A stretch of 64,000 bases of DNA from CAKZNE01 sp002695025 (lineage in GTDB: Bacteria; Bacteroidota; Bacteroidia; Flavobacteriales; Schleiferiaceae): assembly GCA_913043285.1 (NCBI GenBank), contig CAJWML010000016.1, positions 1 through 64,000 of the forward strand, given 5' to 3'. The notes beneath the pieces were generated by a model. It was not told the DNA's origin and did no database searches. It was given only the letters and a program-made list of their open reading frames with translations. The translations under genes were made by a program, and so were the position numbers. The stretch's first letter is position 1. Each line of letters begins with the position of its first letter. Below, in pieces: positions 1-7,599 of the stretch.

Positions 1-53
1 CTGTGACCGTCTGCTTAGAAGGCAGATGCTCTATCCAGCTGAGCTACGCGACC
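1..53 (-). tRNA. tRNA-Arg(TCT), 3' part cut off by the window edge
   Basis: Read on the minus strand, the acceptor/D-arm start GGTCGCGTAGCTCAGC is followed by an anticodon stem TCTGC/GCAGA with the loop CTTCTAA, giving anticodon TCT. The variable and T arms lie outside the window. The first 23 nt are also the last codons and stop of the adjacent GIY-YIG gene, so the two genes overlap on the same strand. Confidence 0.9.
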
Positions 54-285
54 AATAATCTTTTATATACTCCTTACCTACACCACTCTTTAAATATTTT
101 TCCCTTTTACGGGCTTCTTCCCGTGAAGGTAAGGTTTCTGTAAAAACAAGAATCCAGGGTGTAAAGCCTTTTGTAGATTTTGATTTTCCAGCATTATGTT
201 CTTTAAGCCGTCTTATAATATCATTGGTCATTCCAACGTAAAAACGGCCATCTTTTTCACTTCTGAGAACGTAAACCAGGTACAT
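31..285 (-). CDS. GIY-YIG nuclease family protein, ends inside tRNA-Arg
   Basis: This 84-residue protein is a stand-alone GIY-YIG (UvrC/homing endonuclease fold) domain. The two signature strands are seen as VYV (residues 4-6) and YVG (16-18), followed by the usual helix with RRLKEHN near residue 25. Length is normal for the small bacterial family, whose members are presumed DNA nucleases without an assigned substrate. The ATG at 285 is the natural start. The last residues, WSRSSAG, and the TAG stop are encoded by the 5' end of tRNA-Arg. A 19-nt copy of that tRNA end (332-350) lies just upstream of the gene, so the gene is bracketed by direct repeats of a tRNA 5' end. Inference: the gene may be, or derive from, a very small mobile unit that targets tRNA genes. 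Nuclease activity is assumed from the family only. Confidence 0.85.
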   Translation of the reverse strand: MYLVYVLRSEKDGRFYVGMTNDIIRRLKEHNAGKSKSTKGFTPWILVFTETLPSREEARKREKYLKSGVGKEYIKDYWSRSSAG

Positions 286-306
286 ACTATCGTTACTTCT
301 CTTTCA

Positions 307-350
307 CAGCTGGCTGCCTGCCGGCAGGCAGCCAGCTGAGCTACGCGACC
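307..350 (-). repeat. Perfect 32-nt palindrome joined to a copy of the tRNA-Arg 5' end
   Basis: Positions 307-338 form a perfect inverted repeat with 16-nt arms centred on CTGCC/GGCAG. It runs into GCTGAGCTACGCGACC (335-350), identical to 38-53 of the tRNA-Arg gene; identity extends to 19 nt (35-53 versus 332-350). The unit lies upstream of the GIY-YIG start. On the minus strand it reads as a tRNA 5' end followed by a strong hairpin. Confidence 0.8.
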
Positions 351-359
351 TTTCTTTTA

Positions 360-413
360 CCAGTCGCGAGGCGATGCTGCCCGCCCCGAAAACTTTCGGG
401 GAGCTGCGCGACC
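360..413 (-). repeat. tRNA-like degenerate hairpin unit
   Basis: Read on the minus strand from 413, GGTCGCGCAGCTC is a diverged copy of the tRNA-Arg 5' end. It is followed by a hairpin with 8-nt arms (384-391 and 394-401) and then, near 360-369, CGCGACT, which can pair with the opening GGTCGCG as a 7-bp acceptor-like stem. The whole is a 54-nt, tRNA-like fold lacking an anticodon arm. This pairing is seen by eye; no folding was computed. Confidence 0.6.
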
Positions 414-469
414 TTAAATAAGGGCTGCAAAAATAGTATCTTTTTATAAAATGGGAAGCTTATCCGGTT

Positions 470-1183
470 CTATTTCAACTCGGAATACCTTGGACCTTTG
501 ATCCACTTCTTATACAGCGGGTACAGTTTATTAGGATGCACCCCCAAACTATACATGGTAAAAATGGCAATATTGGAAAGGTTTACCCGCAAAAAACTGT
601 TGTACTTATACTTGCGATCCAACACCTTCAGGCTTTTGGGTATCTTGATCTGCTCCCCTTTCTGGCGGGCCCGTTTAAAGAATTCATAGTCCTCCATCAT
701 CAGGTAATCCTCACGGTAACCGTCCAGTTCCTCAAAAAGCGAACGTCTGATAAAAAGTGATTGATCGCCCCCGCTGGAAATGATACGGTTGAAACGGCTG
801 GCGTAACTGTTGATCTTCACCCATTTGTTGTTGGACTGTATCTGTTGCCGGAAATTTCCGAAATCGTAACCTAGTTTGAGGGCCCCCTGGATATCATCCA
901 AAAAGGACGAAGGAGGAAAAGCATCCGCATGTAGGAAATAAAGCACCTTCCCCTCAGCCATTGCAGCCCCGTGGTTCAACTGTGCGGCCCTGCCTTTCCG
1001 GGGACTGATCAGCACCCTGGCACCTGCCTCCCCAGCATGGGTGCAGGTATCGTCTGAACTGCCTCCATCCACCACCAATACCTCGGCATCGTGGTTTCTG
1101 CTGCAACGTAAAAGGTAACGCACCAGGTCTCCAATACTGGCAGCCTCCTGGTAAGTAGGTATAATAATACTGATCTCAGGCAT
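470..1183 (-). CDS. Glycosyltransferase family 2 (TIGR04283-like)
   Basis: This 237-residue cytoplasmic GT-A glycosyltransferase begins with the family-2 opening ISIIIPTYQEAASI (residues 3-16), followed by the VVDGGSSDDT nucleotide-binding segment (about 37-46) and a FLHADAFPP stretch holding the D-x-D-like metal site (about 82-90). A GGDQSLF motif (about 137-143) and the MMEDYEFFKR acceptor-side motif (about 162-171) match the compact family often found beside selenium/arsenosugar-type radical SAM genes, but no such neighbour is present here. A TTG at 1189 is in frame, but the ATG at 1183 gives the natural start. Sugar and acceptor cannot be told. The gene stands alone, divergent from the oxidoreductase at 1343. 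Confidence 0.85.
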   Translation of the reverse strand: MPEISIIIPTYQEAASIGDLVRYLLRCSRNHDAEVLVVDGGSSDDTCTHAGEAGARVLISPRKGRAAQLNHGAAMAEGKVLYFLHADAFPPSSFLDDIQGALKLGYDFGNFRQQIQSNNKWVKINSYASRFNRIISSGGDQSLFIRRSLFEELDGYREDYLMMEDYEFFKRARQKGEQIKIPKSLKVLDRKYKYNSFLRVNLSNIAIFTMYSLGVHPNKLYPLYKKWIKGPRYSELK

Positions 1184-1281
1184 TCCCAAACAAACGTTTA
1201 TGCATATTTACGTAAAACCATCCGGCCGGGACCATCGCAAAACTTTAACGGCCCAATATCTGTATTTAAAAGCAGAAGCCC

Positions 1282-1309
1282 TTTGCCTTAGGTGAAAGCG
1301 CTACTTTTG
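1282..1309 (+). promoter_or_regulatory. Candidate Bacteroidota sigma-A promoter of the YpdA gene
   Basis: TTTG at 1282-1285 is followed 16 nt later by TACTTTTG (1302-1309), an exact TAnnTTTG -7 element. It lies 33 nt before the ATG at 1343. The spacing is slightly shorter than the usual 17-20 nt. Confidence 0.5.
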
Positions 1310-1342
1310 AACAAGCATCTTCTCTGAATTGATAGTATTTTC

Positions 1343-2302
1343 ATGTTAGACGTCCTGATTATTGGAGCGGGCCCTATCGGTATGGCCTGTGGTATTGAAG
1401 CTTCCCAAAAGAACCTGGATTACCTCATCGTGGAAAAGGGTATGCTCGTAAATTCCATTTACCGCTACCCCCAGAATATGACCTTCTTCTCCACTTCGGA
1501 TAAACTGGAAATAGGCGGGGTTCCCTTCGTGTCACACAATCCCAAGCCCACCCGTCCCGAAGCGCTGGAATACTACCGCAGGGTAGCCATGAAGCACCAC
1601 CTCAACATCAACCTGTATGAGAGTGTGAATGATATAGAGCCAGCGGAGCGGGGCTTTACCGTGAAAACCTCCAAAGGCACTTACACTACCAAAAACCTGG
1701 TAATGGCCACCGGCTTTTACGACCGTAGCAATACCTTAGGCGCCAAAGGTGACACGCTGGACAAAGTACATTACTATTACAGTGATCCCCACCCCTATTT
1801 CCGCCAGAAGATCGTGATAGTAGGCGCCCGCAATTCAGCCGTGGATGCCGCCCTTGAATGCTGGCGTAAAGGAGCGGAGGTTACCATGATCATTCGTGAA
1901 GATGCCATATCCGAGCGGGTCAAATACTGGGTGCGCCCGGACATCAACAACCGGATTCAGGAAGGTTCCATTCCCACTTATTTCAATGCCCATATCACGG
2001 AGATCACCGAAGATAAGGTGACCTTTGAGCAGGCGGGAAAGTTGCACACCCTTGAAAATGATTTTGTACTGGCCATGATCGGTTACCAGCCGGACTTCAA
2101 ATTGCTCCGCCAGGCCGGGGTTGAATTAAGAGAGAGTGATATGATGAAGCCCGTTTATGATCCAAACACCATGGAGAGCAATGTAAAAGGCTTATACCTG
2201 GCCGGGGTGGTTTGCGGTGGGCTGGAAACCCATACCTGGTTTATCGAGAACTCCCGCGTACACGCTGAAATAATCATGGATCAACTTACTGGCGGCAAAT
2301 AA
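1343..2302 (+). CDS. ypdA: YpdA family bacillithiol-disulfide reductase-like flavoprotein
   Basis: This 319-residue FAD/NAD(P)H oxidoreductase has the FAD Rossmann motif GAGPIG at residues 8-13 and a second dinucleotide-binding site VGARNSAVDAA near 156-166. The family segment YPQNMTFFSTSD (about 42-53) and a C-terminal LAGVVCGG (about 291-298) fit YpdA, the putative NADPH-dependent bacillithiol disulfide reductase. Unlike thioredoxin reductase it has no CxxC redox pair between the two domains, as expected for YpdA. The length is normal. It is monocistronic with its own candidate promoter. Its presence suggests the host makes bacillithiol, but no bsh genes are in the window. Confidence 0.85.
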   Translation: MLDVLIIGAGPIGMACGIEASQKNLDYLIVEKGMLVNSIYRYPQNMTFFSTSDKLEIGGVPFVSHNPKPTRPEALEYYRRVAMKHHLNINLYESVNDIEPAERGFTVKTSKGTYTTKNLVMATGFYDRSNTLGAKGDTLDKVHYYYSDPHPYFRQKIVIVGARNSAVDAALECWRKGAEVTMIIREDAISERVKYWVRPDINNRIQEGSIPTYFNAHITEITEDKVTFEQAGKLHTLENDFVLAMIGYQPDFKLLRQAGVELRESDMMKPVYDPNTMESNVKGLYLAGVVCGGLETHTWFIENSRVHAEIIMDQLTGGK

Positions 2303-2352
2303 GCGGGTTTTCAACCCACTGTTATCTTTTCTTTATTTTATTTCTCCGCAGG

Positions 2353-2400
2353 TTGGCATATTTCTAAAAAAGCTACTTTTCGCGCTTCAAATTTTGAAGC
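2353..2400 (+). promoter_or_regulatory. Promoter-like element and palindrome abutting a start codon
   Basis: TTG (2353-2355) and TACTTTTC (2374-2381), 18 nt apart, resemble the phylum promoter. A perfect inverted repeat GCTTCAAA-t-TTTGAAGC occupies 2384-2400 and ends immediately before the ATG at 2401, so the mRNA would carry a hairpin touching the start codon. Confidence 0.4.
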
Positions 2401-3123
2401 ATGAAAAATATACTTGCCGGTGCCCTTATCCTAGCCTCTACCTTACTCACAGCCCAAACCTATAAGTTGAAGTCTGATGAAATGAAAGGACAGATCGTTA
2501 CCCTTAAGGGTGAGGTCCTGAACGGTTACATAAAGCTCAAGGGCGACACCAGGAGCCCCTGGAACAACCAGGAAAGTGTTGAATTCTTTACCGAAGATGC
2601 CATGGCAGATGGCAAAGTTAAAGGAAAAGAAAGAGAAAAGTACCGCCCGGATGATATCAAAGCCTATATAGCCGGTGACCGCTATTTTGAGGCTCAGAAA
2701 TTTTCGCTGATGAAGATGACCATGGGCATGGGAATTGCCAAATGGTATTTTATTGAGAGAATGGTGGACGGTGATATAAGCCTGTATCGTTTTTACGATA
2801 CTCCGGATGCCGTTACTGTCACTACTACTGAAGCAGAGCGGGTAGCTTATGAAGAAGAACTGGAGTCCATGCGAACCAACCCCAACCTCTTGCTGAAAAA
2901 GGATGATGAAATGACCACTTTGCAAAAGGTTGATTTTGCCGCATACATCAGTAAATGTCCCGAGGTACAGGAAAAATACAAAACCGGTGGCTACGGAATT
3001 GAGCCATTCCACCAGGATGCTGAAACCAAATTGGGCAAGTTCATAGCCAAACAGGTTAATTCCCAACAGGTAATGGTAGTATTGCCACAAATACTGGAAG
3101 ATTACAATGCCTGCGTTGAGTAA
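2401..3123 (+). CDS. Secreted hypothetical protein
   Basis: This 240-residue protein begins with a clear signal peptide (hydrophobic stretch about 4-16, cleavage likely after LLTAQ), so it is exported. The mature part is charged and soluble, with no repeats, lipobox or T9SS tail. Residues about 28-50 have a beta-rich look (GQIVTLKGEVLNGYIKLKG), similar to GLPGLI/DUF-type secreted proteins of Bacteroidota, but I do not recognise a named family. The next gene starts 17 nt before this one stops, so the two are co-translated and probably work together in the envelope. Confidence 0.65.
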   Translation: MKNILAGALILASTLLTAQTYKLKSDEMKGQIVTLKGEVLNGYIKLKGDTRSPWNNQESVEFFTEDAMADGKVKGKEREKYRPDDIKAYIAGDRYFEAQKFSLMKMTMGMGIAKWYFIERMVDGDISLYRFYDTPDAVTVTTTEAERVAYEEELESMRTNPNLLLKKDDEMTTLQKVDFAAYISKCPEVQEKYKTGGYGIEPFHQDAETKLGKFIAKQVNSQQVMVVLPQILEDYNACVE

Positions 3124-4120
3124 AAGCCTCCTTGCCTTAAGCCTGCTATTAACCATTTATACGGCCCAGGCTCAAAAACCGGATAAGGAAAAGCTGGGCT
3201 ATATCAATTACCTGCAACCTCCTATGTCCAAAGAACTGGATAGTGGAAGTTATTATTTCCTGTCCATTGAAACCGAAGATAATGATGCTTACCGCAGGAA
3301 GCTATTGGAACAGGAGTTTCAGGTAAGCCCGTTCCGGCAAGCGGACACCCATAATGAGCCCGATTTTACCGTGGAAATAATTGAGGGGATATTTTCGTAC
3401 GACAATCCCCAGAGAAAGTCGTTCCAGGAAAAGTACAAGGCTGGTGGTGTGGATAAATCACGCACCATCTATTACTATGAGGGGGATGTGCGCTACCACT
3501 ATACCCTTAAAGTTGTTAAAGATGATCAGGAGATCTTTCGTGAGGATATAAGCGGGAGTGAAAAGATCAGTTCTCAGAAGTCTGAATCCATGAGCCTCGC
3601 TCATGACTATTATGTACAGCACAAAACCAGGGTGAAACAGGAAATGGTGGCCCGCAGGGCCAGCGAGCTGGCCGGTGTCTTTAACAATCGCTTTAATACG
3701 GTAGAAAAAACACTCCACCTCAACGCCATTAAGATCAAGGAGAAAAAGTTTGAGTACCCCTTGTTCAACCAGGCCTTTGATAAGCTGGAACGGGCATTTA
3801 ATATTTTGAAAGCTTCCACGGAAGCTACAGAAGAATGTACTGCCCTACTTCAGGAAGCCGCTGCTACCTGGCAGGACTTTGTAAAGGATGCCACTCCCAA
3901 CGAGGAAAAATCCAGGAAGGATGCCGGGGTTACCGCTGCCGCTTATTATAACCTTGGCATAGCTTCATTTCTTTTACAACGCTACCATGATGCCAGCCAG
4001 GCTTTTACCCAGGCTGCGAGCTATGACAATAAGGTGATGTATGATGTGGATTACCTTATACAGATCTCAAAGGACCTGTCCCAACGCACAACCTTTGCGC
4101 TTGCTGAGCTTGCGGATTAA
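3107..4120 (+). CDS. Secreted hypothetical protein with TPR-like C-terminus
   Basis: This 337-residue protein has an N-terminal signal peptide (residues about 4-22, ending TAQAQ). Residues 45-170 form a beta-rich region with charged loops. The C-terminal third is helical, with an AAAYYNLGIASFLLQRYHDASQAF segment near 285 that looks like one TPR hairpin. The start overlaps the end of the preceding secreted gene by 17 nt in another frame, strong evidence for an operon. The stop overlaps the stop side of the convergent App1-like gene by 4 nt. The function is not known; I infer a periplasmic or surface role shared with its upstream partner. Confidence 0.65.
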   Translation: MPALSKSLLALSLLLTIYTAQAQKPDKEKLGYINYLQPPMSKELDSGSYYFLSIETEDNDAYRRKLLEQEFQVSPFRQADTHNEPDFTVEIIEGIFSYDNPQRKSFQEKYKAGGVDKSRTIYYYEGDVRYHYTLKVVKDDQEIFREDISGSEKISSQKSESMSLAHDYYVQHKTRVKQEMVARRASELAGVFNNRFNTVEKTLHLNAIKIKEKKFEYPLFNQAFDKLERAFNILKASTEATEECTALLQEAAATWQDFVKDATPNEEKSRKDAGVTAAAYYNLGIASFLLQRYHDASQAFTQAASYDNKVMYDVDYLIQISKDLSQRTTFALAELAD

Positions 4121-5181
4121 CGTATAAACCCATGCTGCCTTGCGTGTGCAGAAGCCTCAGCACTGCGCCTGAACTGCAATACCGGAATATCCAATTCGCG
4201 GATCTTCTCCAATACCTCATCGGCCTTTTTACGATGAGAACGCTTGACCCCTCTTATGTAAACAGCCTTGACCTGCTCACGATGGGTCATGGCAATATTC
4301 AGGTAAATATCAGGGTCATGCTGGCCGTTATCACCGAGCAGGATGAAGCTTTGTTCCGGGTACATCCTGAAGATATTCTCAATCTTCACCCGCTTATGAT
4401 CATGGCTGCCGTAACCGGAACGTATAAAGTCCATCAGGCTGTCTTTGATATCCTTGAGTTGCAGCACACCTTTGGGTAAACGGTGATGCCGGGTGAAATT
4501 GATAAGAAAATCATAGAGGTTCCATTCGCTGCTGGACACGTAAAAGAAAGGATTAGTAGGTGTTTCAACACCCCTGGAGAGTTTTTTATAGAACTCCACC
4601 ACCCCTTTAAAGGGCTTACGGGTTTCCGCATTCTTGGTGAGCAACACATAGAGTTTCCGCACGATTTTGGTAACGTGGGATACCAGGAAGGTATCGTCAA
4701 TATCAGATATAAGGCCATACTCAAAGTCGTATTCTATGAGCACCTCGGACTGCACCTTGATCTCCTCCTGTCCCTCTACCAGCTCATCCATCAGTTTAAG
4801 TTCAAAAGTGTGCCAGCCCTTTTCCAGACCAGGATTTTTTACCCTGAATTCAAAGAAGCCGCTGGCATTGGTCTTAACCCTGAAAAACTCTCCCTTACAC
4901 TCCAGCTGAACATTAGCCTCGGGTACCGTACGCACCATAAACATCTTGATGAGAGCAATAAAATTCTTCCAGGGCGAATGCCTCTTGCGGGGACGGTGCA
5001 AGGCCATACCCCGGAAAACATGTCCCTGAATAAGCATTTCTTCACGGTTTCCATACCCGCGATAGGCCAGTAAAAAAGGATAATCCACAAAACGAAAACG
5101 GCTTTTGATCCATCTTTTGAACCAATTGCCACTTATCGGTGCTTCTTTATAAGATGTCCATTCAGGAGGTGATGAAATCAT
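4117..5181 (-). CDS. App1-like phosphatase (DUF2183 domain)
   Basis: This 354-residue protein is related to yeast App1 phosphatidate phosphatase and its bacterial DUF2183 homologues. The hallmark is ISDIDDT at residues 158-164, a DxDxT HAD-type motif whose first Asp would be the nucleophile. A second conserved region holds SSSEWNLYDFL (about 218-228), and a third holds FILLGDNGQHDPDIY (about 286-300), the acidic metal-binding motif. Residues 80-140 form a beta-sandwich-like segment. No signal peptide is seen, so action on the cytoplasmic membrane face is likely. It is divergent, by 27 nt, from a YegS-like lipid kinase: one enzyme would dephosphorylate phosphatidate, the other phosphorylate diacylglycerol-type lipids. 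The substrate is inferred from family only. Confidence 0.8.
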   Translation of the reverse strand: MISSPPEWTSYKEAPISGNWFKRWIKSRFRFVDYPFLLAYRGYGNREEMLIQGHVFRGMALHRPRKRHSPWKNFIALIKMFMVRTVPEANVQLECKGEFFRVKTNASGFFEFRVKNPGLEKGWHTFELKLMDELVEGQEEIKVQSEVLIEYDFEYGLISDIDDTFLVSHVTKIVRKLYVLLTKNAETRKPFKGVVEFYKKLSRGVETPTNPFFYVSSSEWNLYDFLINFTRHHRLPKGVLQLKDIKDSLMDFIRSGYGSHDHKRVKIENIFRMYPEQSFILLGDNGQHDPDIYLNIAMTHREQVKAVYIRGVKRSHRKKADEVLEKIRELDIPVLQFRRSAEASAHARQHGFIR

Positions 5182-5182
5182 G

Positions 5183-5190
5183 TAAATTTG
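5183..5190 (+). promoter_or_regulatory. Candidate -7 element TAAATTTG for the lipid kinase
   Basis: TAAATTTG fits TAnnTTTG exactly and sits 18 nt upstream of the ATG at 5209. It overlaps the in-frame TTG at 5188, which argues against that TTG as the start. A convincing -33 box is not seen. Confidence 0.45.
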
Positions 5191-5208
5191 GACCTTAAAT
5201 CAACGTAT

Positions 5209-6093
5209 ATGAGTAAGACCACACTCTTCGTGGTTAATCCCATTGCCGGTGGTGTCGACAAGTCATCGGTAACTTCCAAAATCAATTCGTGGGGCAAAAG
5301 TTCAAACCATAACCTCAAAACCTGGGAAACTACCGGTGAAAACGACTTTGACAAATTAAAGGCAGAGATTGATGAACTGCAACCCGACCGGGTTGTAGCC
5401 ATTGGCGGTGACGGCACACTAATGCTGTGCGCTATGACACTGAAGGATACAGGGATCTCCCTGGGACTTATCCCGGCTGGCTCCGCCAACGGCATGGCTT
5501 CGGAACTACAGATTCCCGAAAATGTGAACGAGGCTCTGAAAGTAATTGATAAAGGGCATATCCTGAAAGCAGACATGCTCTGCTTTAATGGTGAGCACTA
5601 CGGGCTCCACATCAGCGATATGGGACTGAATGCCAAACTGGTCAAGAATTTTGAAGAAAGCGGCAGGCGTGGCTTTTTGGGTTATGCAGAAGGTATTATC
5701 TCAGAGCTGGTGAACCTGGAAGCTTTTGACGTAAAAATAAAACTGGACGGCAAGGAATACAACGAACACTGTTATATGGTAGCCTTTGCCAACGCCAGAC
5801 GCTACGGTACCGGTGCATTGCTGAACTACCTGGGACAAATGGACGATGGTCTGTTTGAGGTTTGTATACTCAGAAAGTTCGATCTGGCCGGTATTGCAGG
5901 GCAATTCATGGATATGCTGGATGAGGAATCGGAACACCTGATCGTCCTACAGGGAAAAGAGCTGGAACTGGAAGCCGATAAACCCCGGAGCTTCCAGGTT
6001 GACGGAGAACTGTTGGAAGACACGCAAAAAATACACGTTAAAGTGATGCCCAACTGCCTTTACCTTATTGTACCGGCTGAAGAAAAGTCTTAA
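5209..6093 (+). CDS. Diacylglycerol kinase / YegS-like lipid kinase
   Basis: This 294-residue protein is a DAGKc-domain lipid kinase. The start is taken at ATG 5209 because the TTG at 5188 lies inside the promoter. VVNPIAGG (residues 8-15), the nucleotide-binding GGDGT (66-70) and IPAGSANGMA (88-97) are the three signature blocks. The C-terminal half has the beta-sandwich domain with LEADKPRSFQVDGE near 260-273. It would transfer phosphate from ATP to diacylglycerol or another membrane lipid at the inner membrane. Its divergent neighbour is a predicted phosphatidate phosphatase, so the pair could set a phosphatidate/diacylglycerol balance from one 27-nt intergenic space. The true lipid substrate is unknown. 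Confidence 0.85.
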   Translation: MSKTTLFVVNPIAGGVDKSSVTSKINSWGKSSNHNLKTWETTGENDFDKLKAEIDELQPDRVVAIGGDGTLMLCAMTLKDTGISLGLIPAGSANGMASELQIPENVNEALKVIDKGHILKADMLCFNGEHYGLHISDMGLNAKLVKNFEESGRRGFLGYAEGIISELVNLEAFDVKIKLDGKEYNEHCYMVAFANARRYGTGALLNYLGQMDDGLFEVCILRKFDLAGIAGQFMDMLDEESEHLIVLQGKELELEADKPRSFQVDGELLEDTQKIHVKVMPNCLYLIVPAEEKS

Positions 6094-7070
6094 TCCTCCT
6101 TGTTTTCCTTAACCTCAAACAAGCGACTCAGGCGGGTGAAGTAAACGCTTTGTTCGCCTATCACCGAAGAATCCGCATAAGATGTGATCTCCGCAAGGTA
6201 GCTGAACTTCTTGGTTTCCCAGCTTTTATCCTGGCGCCTGCTGGTAAGGTAAAGCGTATCGTTTTTTACAAAAGGGCTAAAATCCAGCCCACCTGTATTC
6301 ACATCATTGGCAAGAATGAGCGGATTTGCCCAAATGCCTGCTGTATCACGGTACGTTATGTAAAGGTCTCCTCCTCCCACTTCATCCTCACGACCCCCTG
6401 AAGTAAACAGGAGGGTATCACCTCCCGGAAATATGTAACTGTTGAACTCATACAGGTCATTATCCTGGCAAAAAGAGAGCATCTCCGGCCGGGTATAACC
6501 GGAATCCGTCTTAAGGCTCCTGTAAAGATCATCACGCCTGTGTCCAGGATAAATAGCCGTAAAATACAGACTTCCATCGCTGCTCATAGAGGGATAATAT
6601 TCATCCCATTCAGTATTGATAATGGTGTCAAAAGGTTGGGGGTCACCCACTTTTAATCCATTTACACTTACCTTCCACAAGTTATAATCCCGGGTGGTAT
6701 CTCCTTTGAAGAGAGGGCGGTCAGAGGCAAAAAGCAGTACACTGTCGCCCGGGGCAAACATAGGTTCCAGATCATTGAATTTTCCGGAGAAACTCGCCAA
6801 TACAGGCAGCCTGTTGGCCAAGTCCACCTGAACAATAAAACTGCGCTTACCACTGGGGAGCTGTATGGTGGTGTAGGCCACCTTACCATCCTGACTAAGG
6901 GTATAATCACGTTGAATAAAACCTTTAGGTAAACCCCTGGTTACCAGCCTCTCCATAGAGGCAAACGGCTTCAACGGTTTTTCATGAGTTTCTTTCTCCT
7001 GTTGATCTGCAGGTGATGAACAGGCTCCCATCAGTAAAGCCAGAAAACAGGTTATGGATAGCAGCTTCAT
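6090..7070 (-). CDS. PD40/TolB-like beta-propeller lipoprotein
   Basis: This 326-residue lipoprotein has a lipobox LMGAC with Cys17. The mature part carries PD40/TolB-type propeller blades, seen as repeated phrases of the form PxFxxGDSVLLFASDR (about 108-123), YPSMSSDGSLYFTA (about 160-173), NSYIFPGGDTLLFTSGG (about 213-229) and FSPFVKNDTLYLTSRR (about 265-280). Such proteins are usually outer-membrane or periplasmic and lack enzymatic motifs. It overlaps the convergent lipid kinase by 4 nt at the stop. No partner is seen in the neighbourhood. Confidence 0.7.
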   Translation of the reverse strand: MKLLSITCFLALLMGACSSPADQQEKETHEKPLKPFASMERLVTRGLPKGFIQRDYTLSQDGKVAYTTIQLPSGKRSFIVQVDLANRLPVLASFSGKFNDLEPMFAPGDSVLLFASDRPLFKGDTTRDYNLWKVSVNGLKVGDPQPFDTIINTEWDEYYPSMSSDGSLYFTAIYPGHRRDDLYRSLKTDSGYTRPEMLSFCQDNDLYEFNSYIFPGGDTLLFTSGGREDEVGGGDLYITYRDTAGIWANPLILANDVNTGGLDFSPFVKNDTLYLTSRRQDKSWETKKFSYLAEITSYADSSVIGEQSVYFTRLSRLFEVKENKED

Positions 7071-7170
7071 AGATTAAAAGTATAGATTTCAGGTCAATAT
7101 AATACCCTTAGCATTTAAATTGTTTGAGCCTTTTACCCCTTGTTTAAAGGCCTCTTTTGTTGATAATTCC

Positions 7171-7178
7171 TAAATTTG
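7171..7178 (+). promoter_or_regulatory. Candidate -7 element TAAATTTG
   Basis: An exact TAnnTTTG match lies 40 nt upstream of the start at 7219. No good -33 partner was found at the usual distance. Confidence 0.35.
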
Positions 7179-7218
7179 TAGGATTCACACCTATTTAGCT
7201 CTCACAGAAAACGATCCT

Positions 7219-7503
7219 ATGGAAGTTGTTGACAATACGGAAATGAGACATTTTGAAGCCCAGGAAGGTGACCGCCTGGCCATCATTGAATACCAGGTAC
7301 AGGAAAAGAAAGTTTTTCTTACCCGCGTAGATTTCCCCACCGGCTTTGAAGAAAGCGGCAAGGCTGAGGCCATGATCGAAAAAACCCTGGACCTTATTGA
7401 AGAGACGGGTATGCGGGTGGTTCCTATGAAGAGGGTGTTGAAGCAGTATTTTAAAGACCACCCCGAGCGCAGAAAAATGCTACCGGTAGGCATTCACCTC
7501 TAA
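7219..7503 (+). CDS. GNAT-like small acetyltransferase (YjdJ type)
   Basis: This 94-residue protein matches the short Gcn5-related N-acetyltransferase family. It contains an N-terminal beta region with RLAIIEYQVQEKKVFLTRVDFP (two strands, about residues 19-40), then a helix after ESGKAEAMIEK, in the position of the acetyl-CoA-binding helix, and the closing VPMKRVLKQYFKDHPE (about 68-83), which resembles the P-x-C-xx-xxxxxxHPE end of the family although the Cys is Met here. No substrate is known. It is monocistronic. Confidence 0.7.
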   Translation: MEVVDNTEMRHFEAQEGDRLAIIEYQVQEKKVFLTRVDFPTGFEESGKAEAMIEKTLDLIEETGMRVVPMKRVLKQYFKDHPERRKMLPVGIHL

Positions 7504-7599
7504 ACCGTAAACCTTACAGTTCAGTTTCCTTAAGGAGAAATCACCGATTTTCCGGACCCCAAAAGCTTGATTAAACAAAGCCCAAGTGAAATTCTTGTC

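Noticed and set aside
2443..3156. Long minus-strand frame opposite the secreted proteins
   Set aside because: It mirrors the real plus-strand genes, has no domain or start signal, and its neighbours' overlap supports the plus strand.
5188..5208. TTG start of the lipid kinase at 5188
   Set aside because: The TTG is part of the TAAATTTG promoter box; ATG 5209 starts directly before the conserved first strand.
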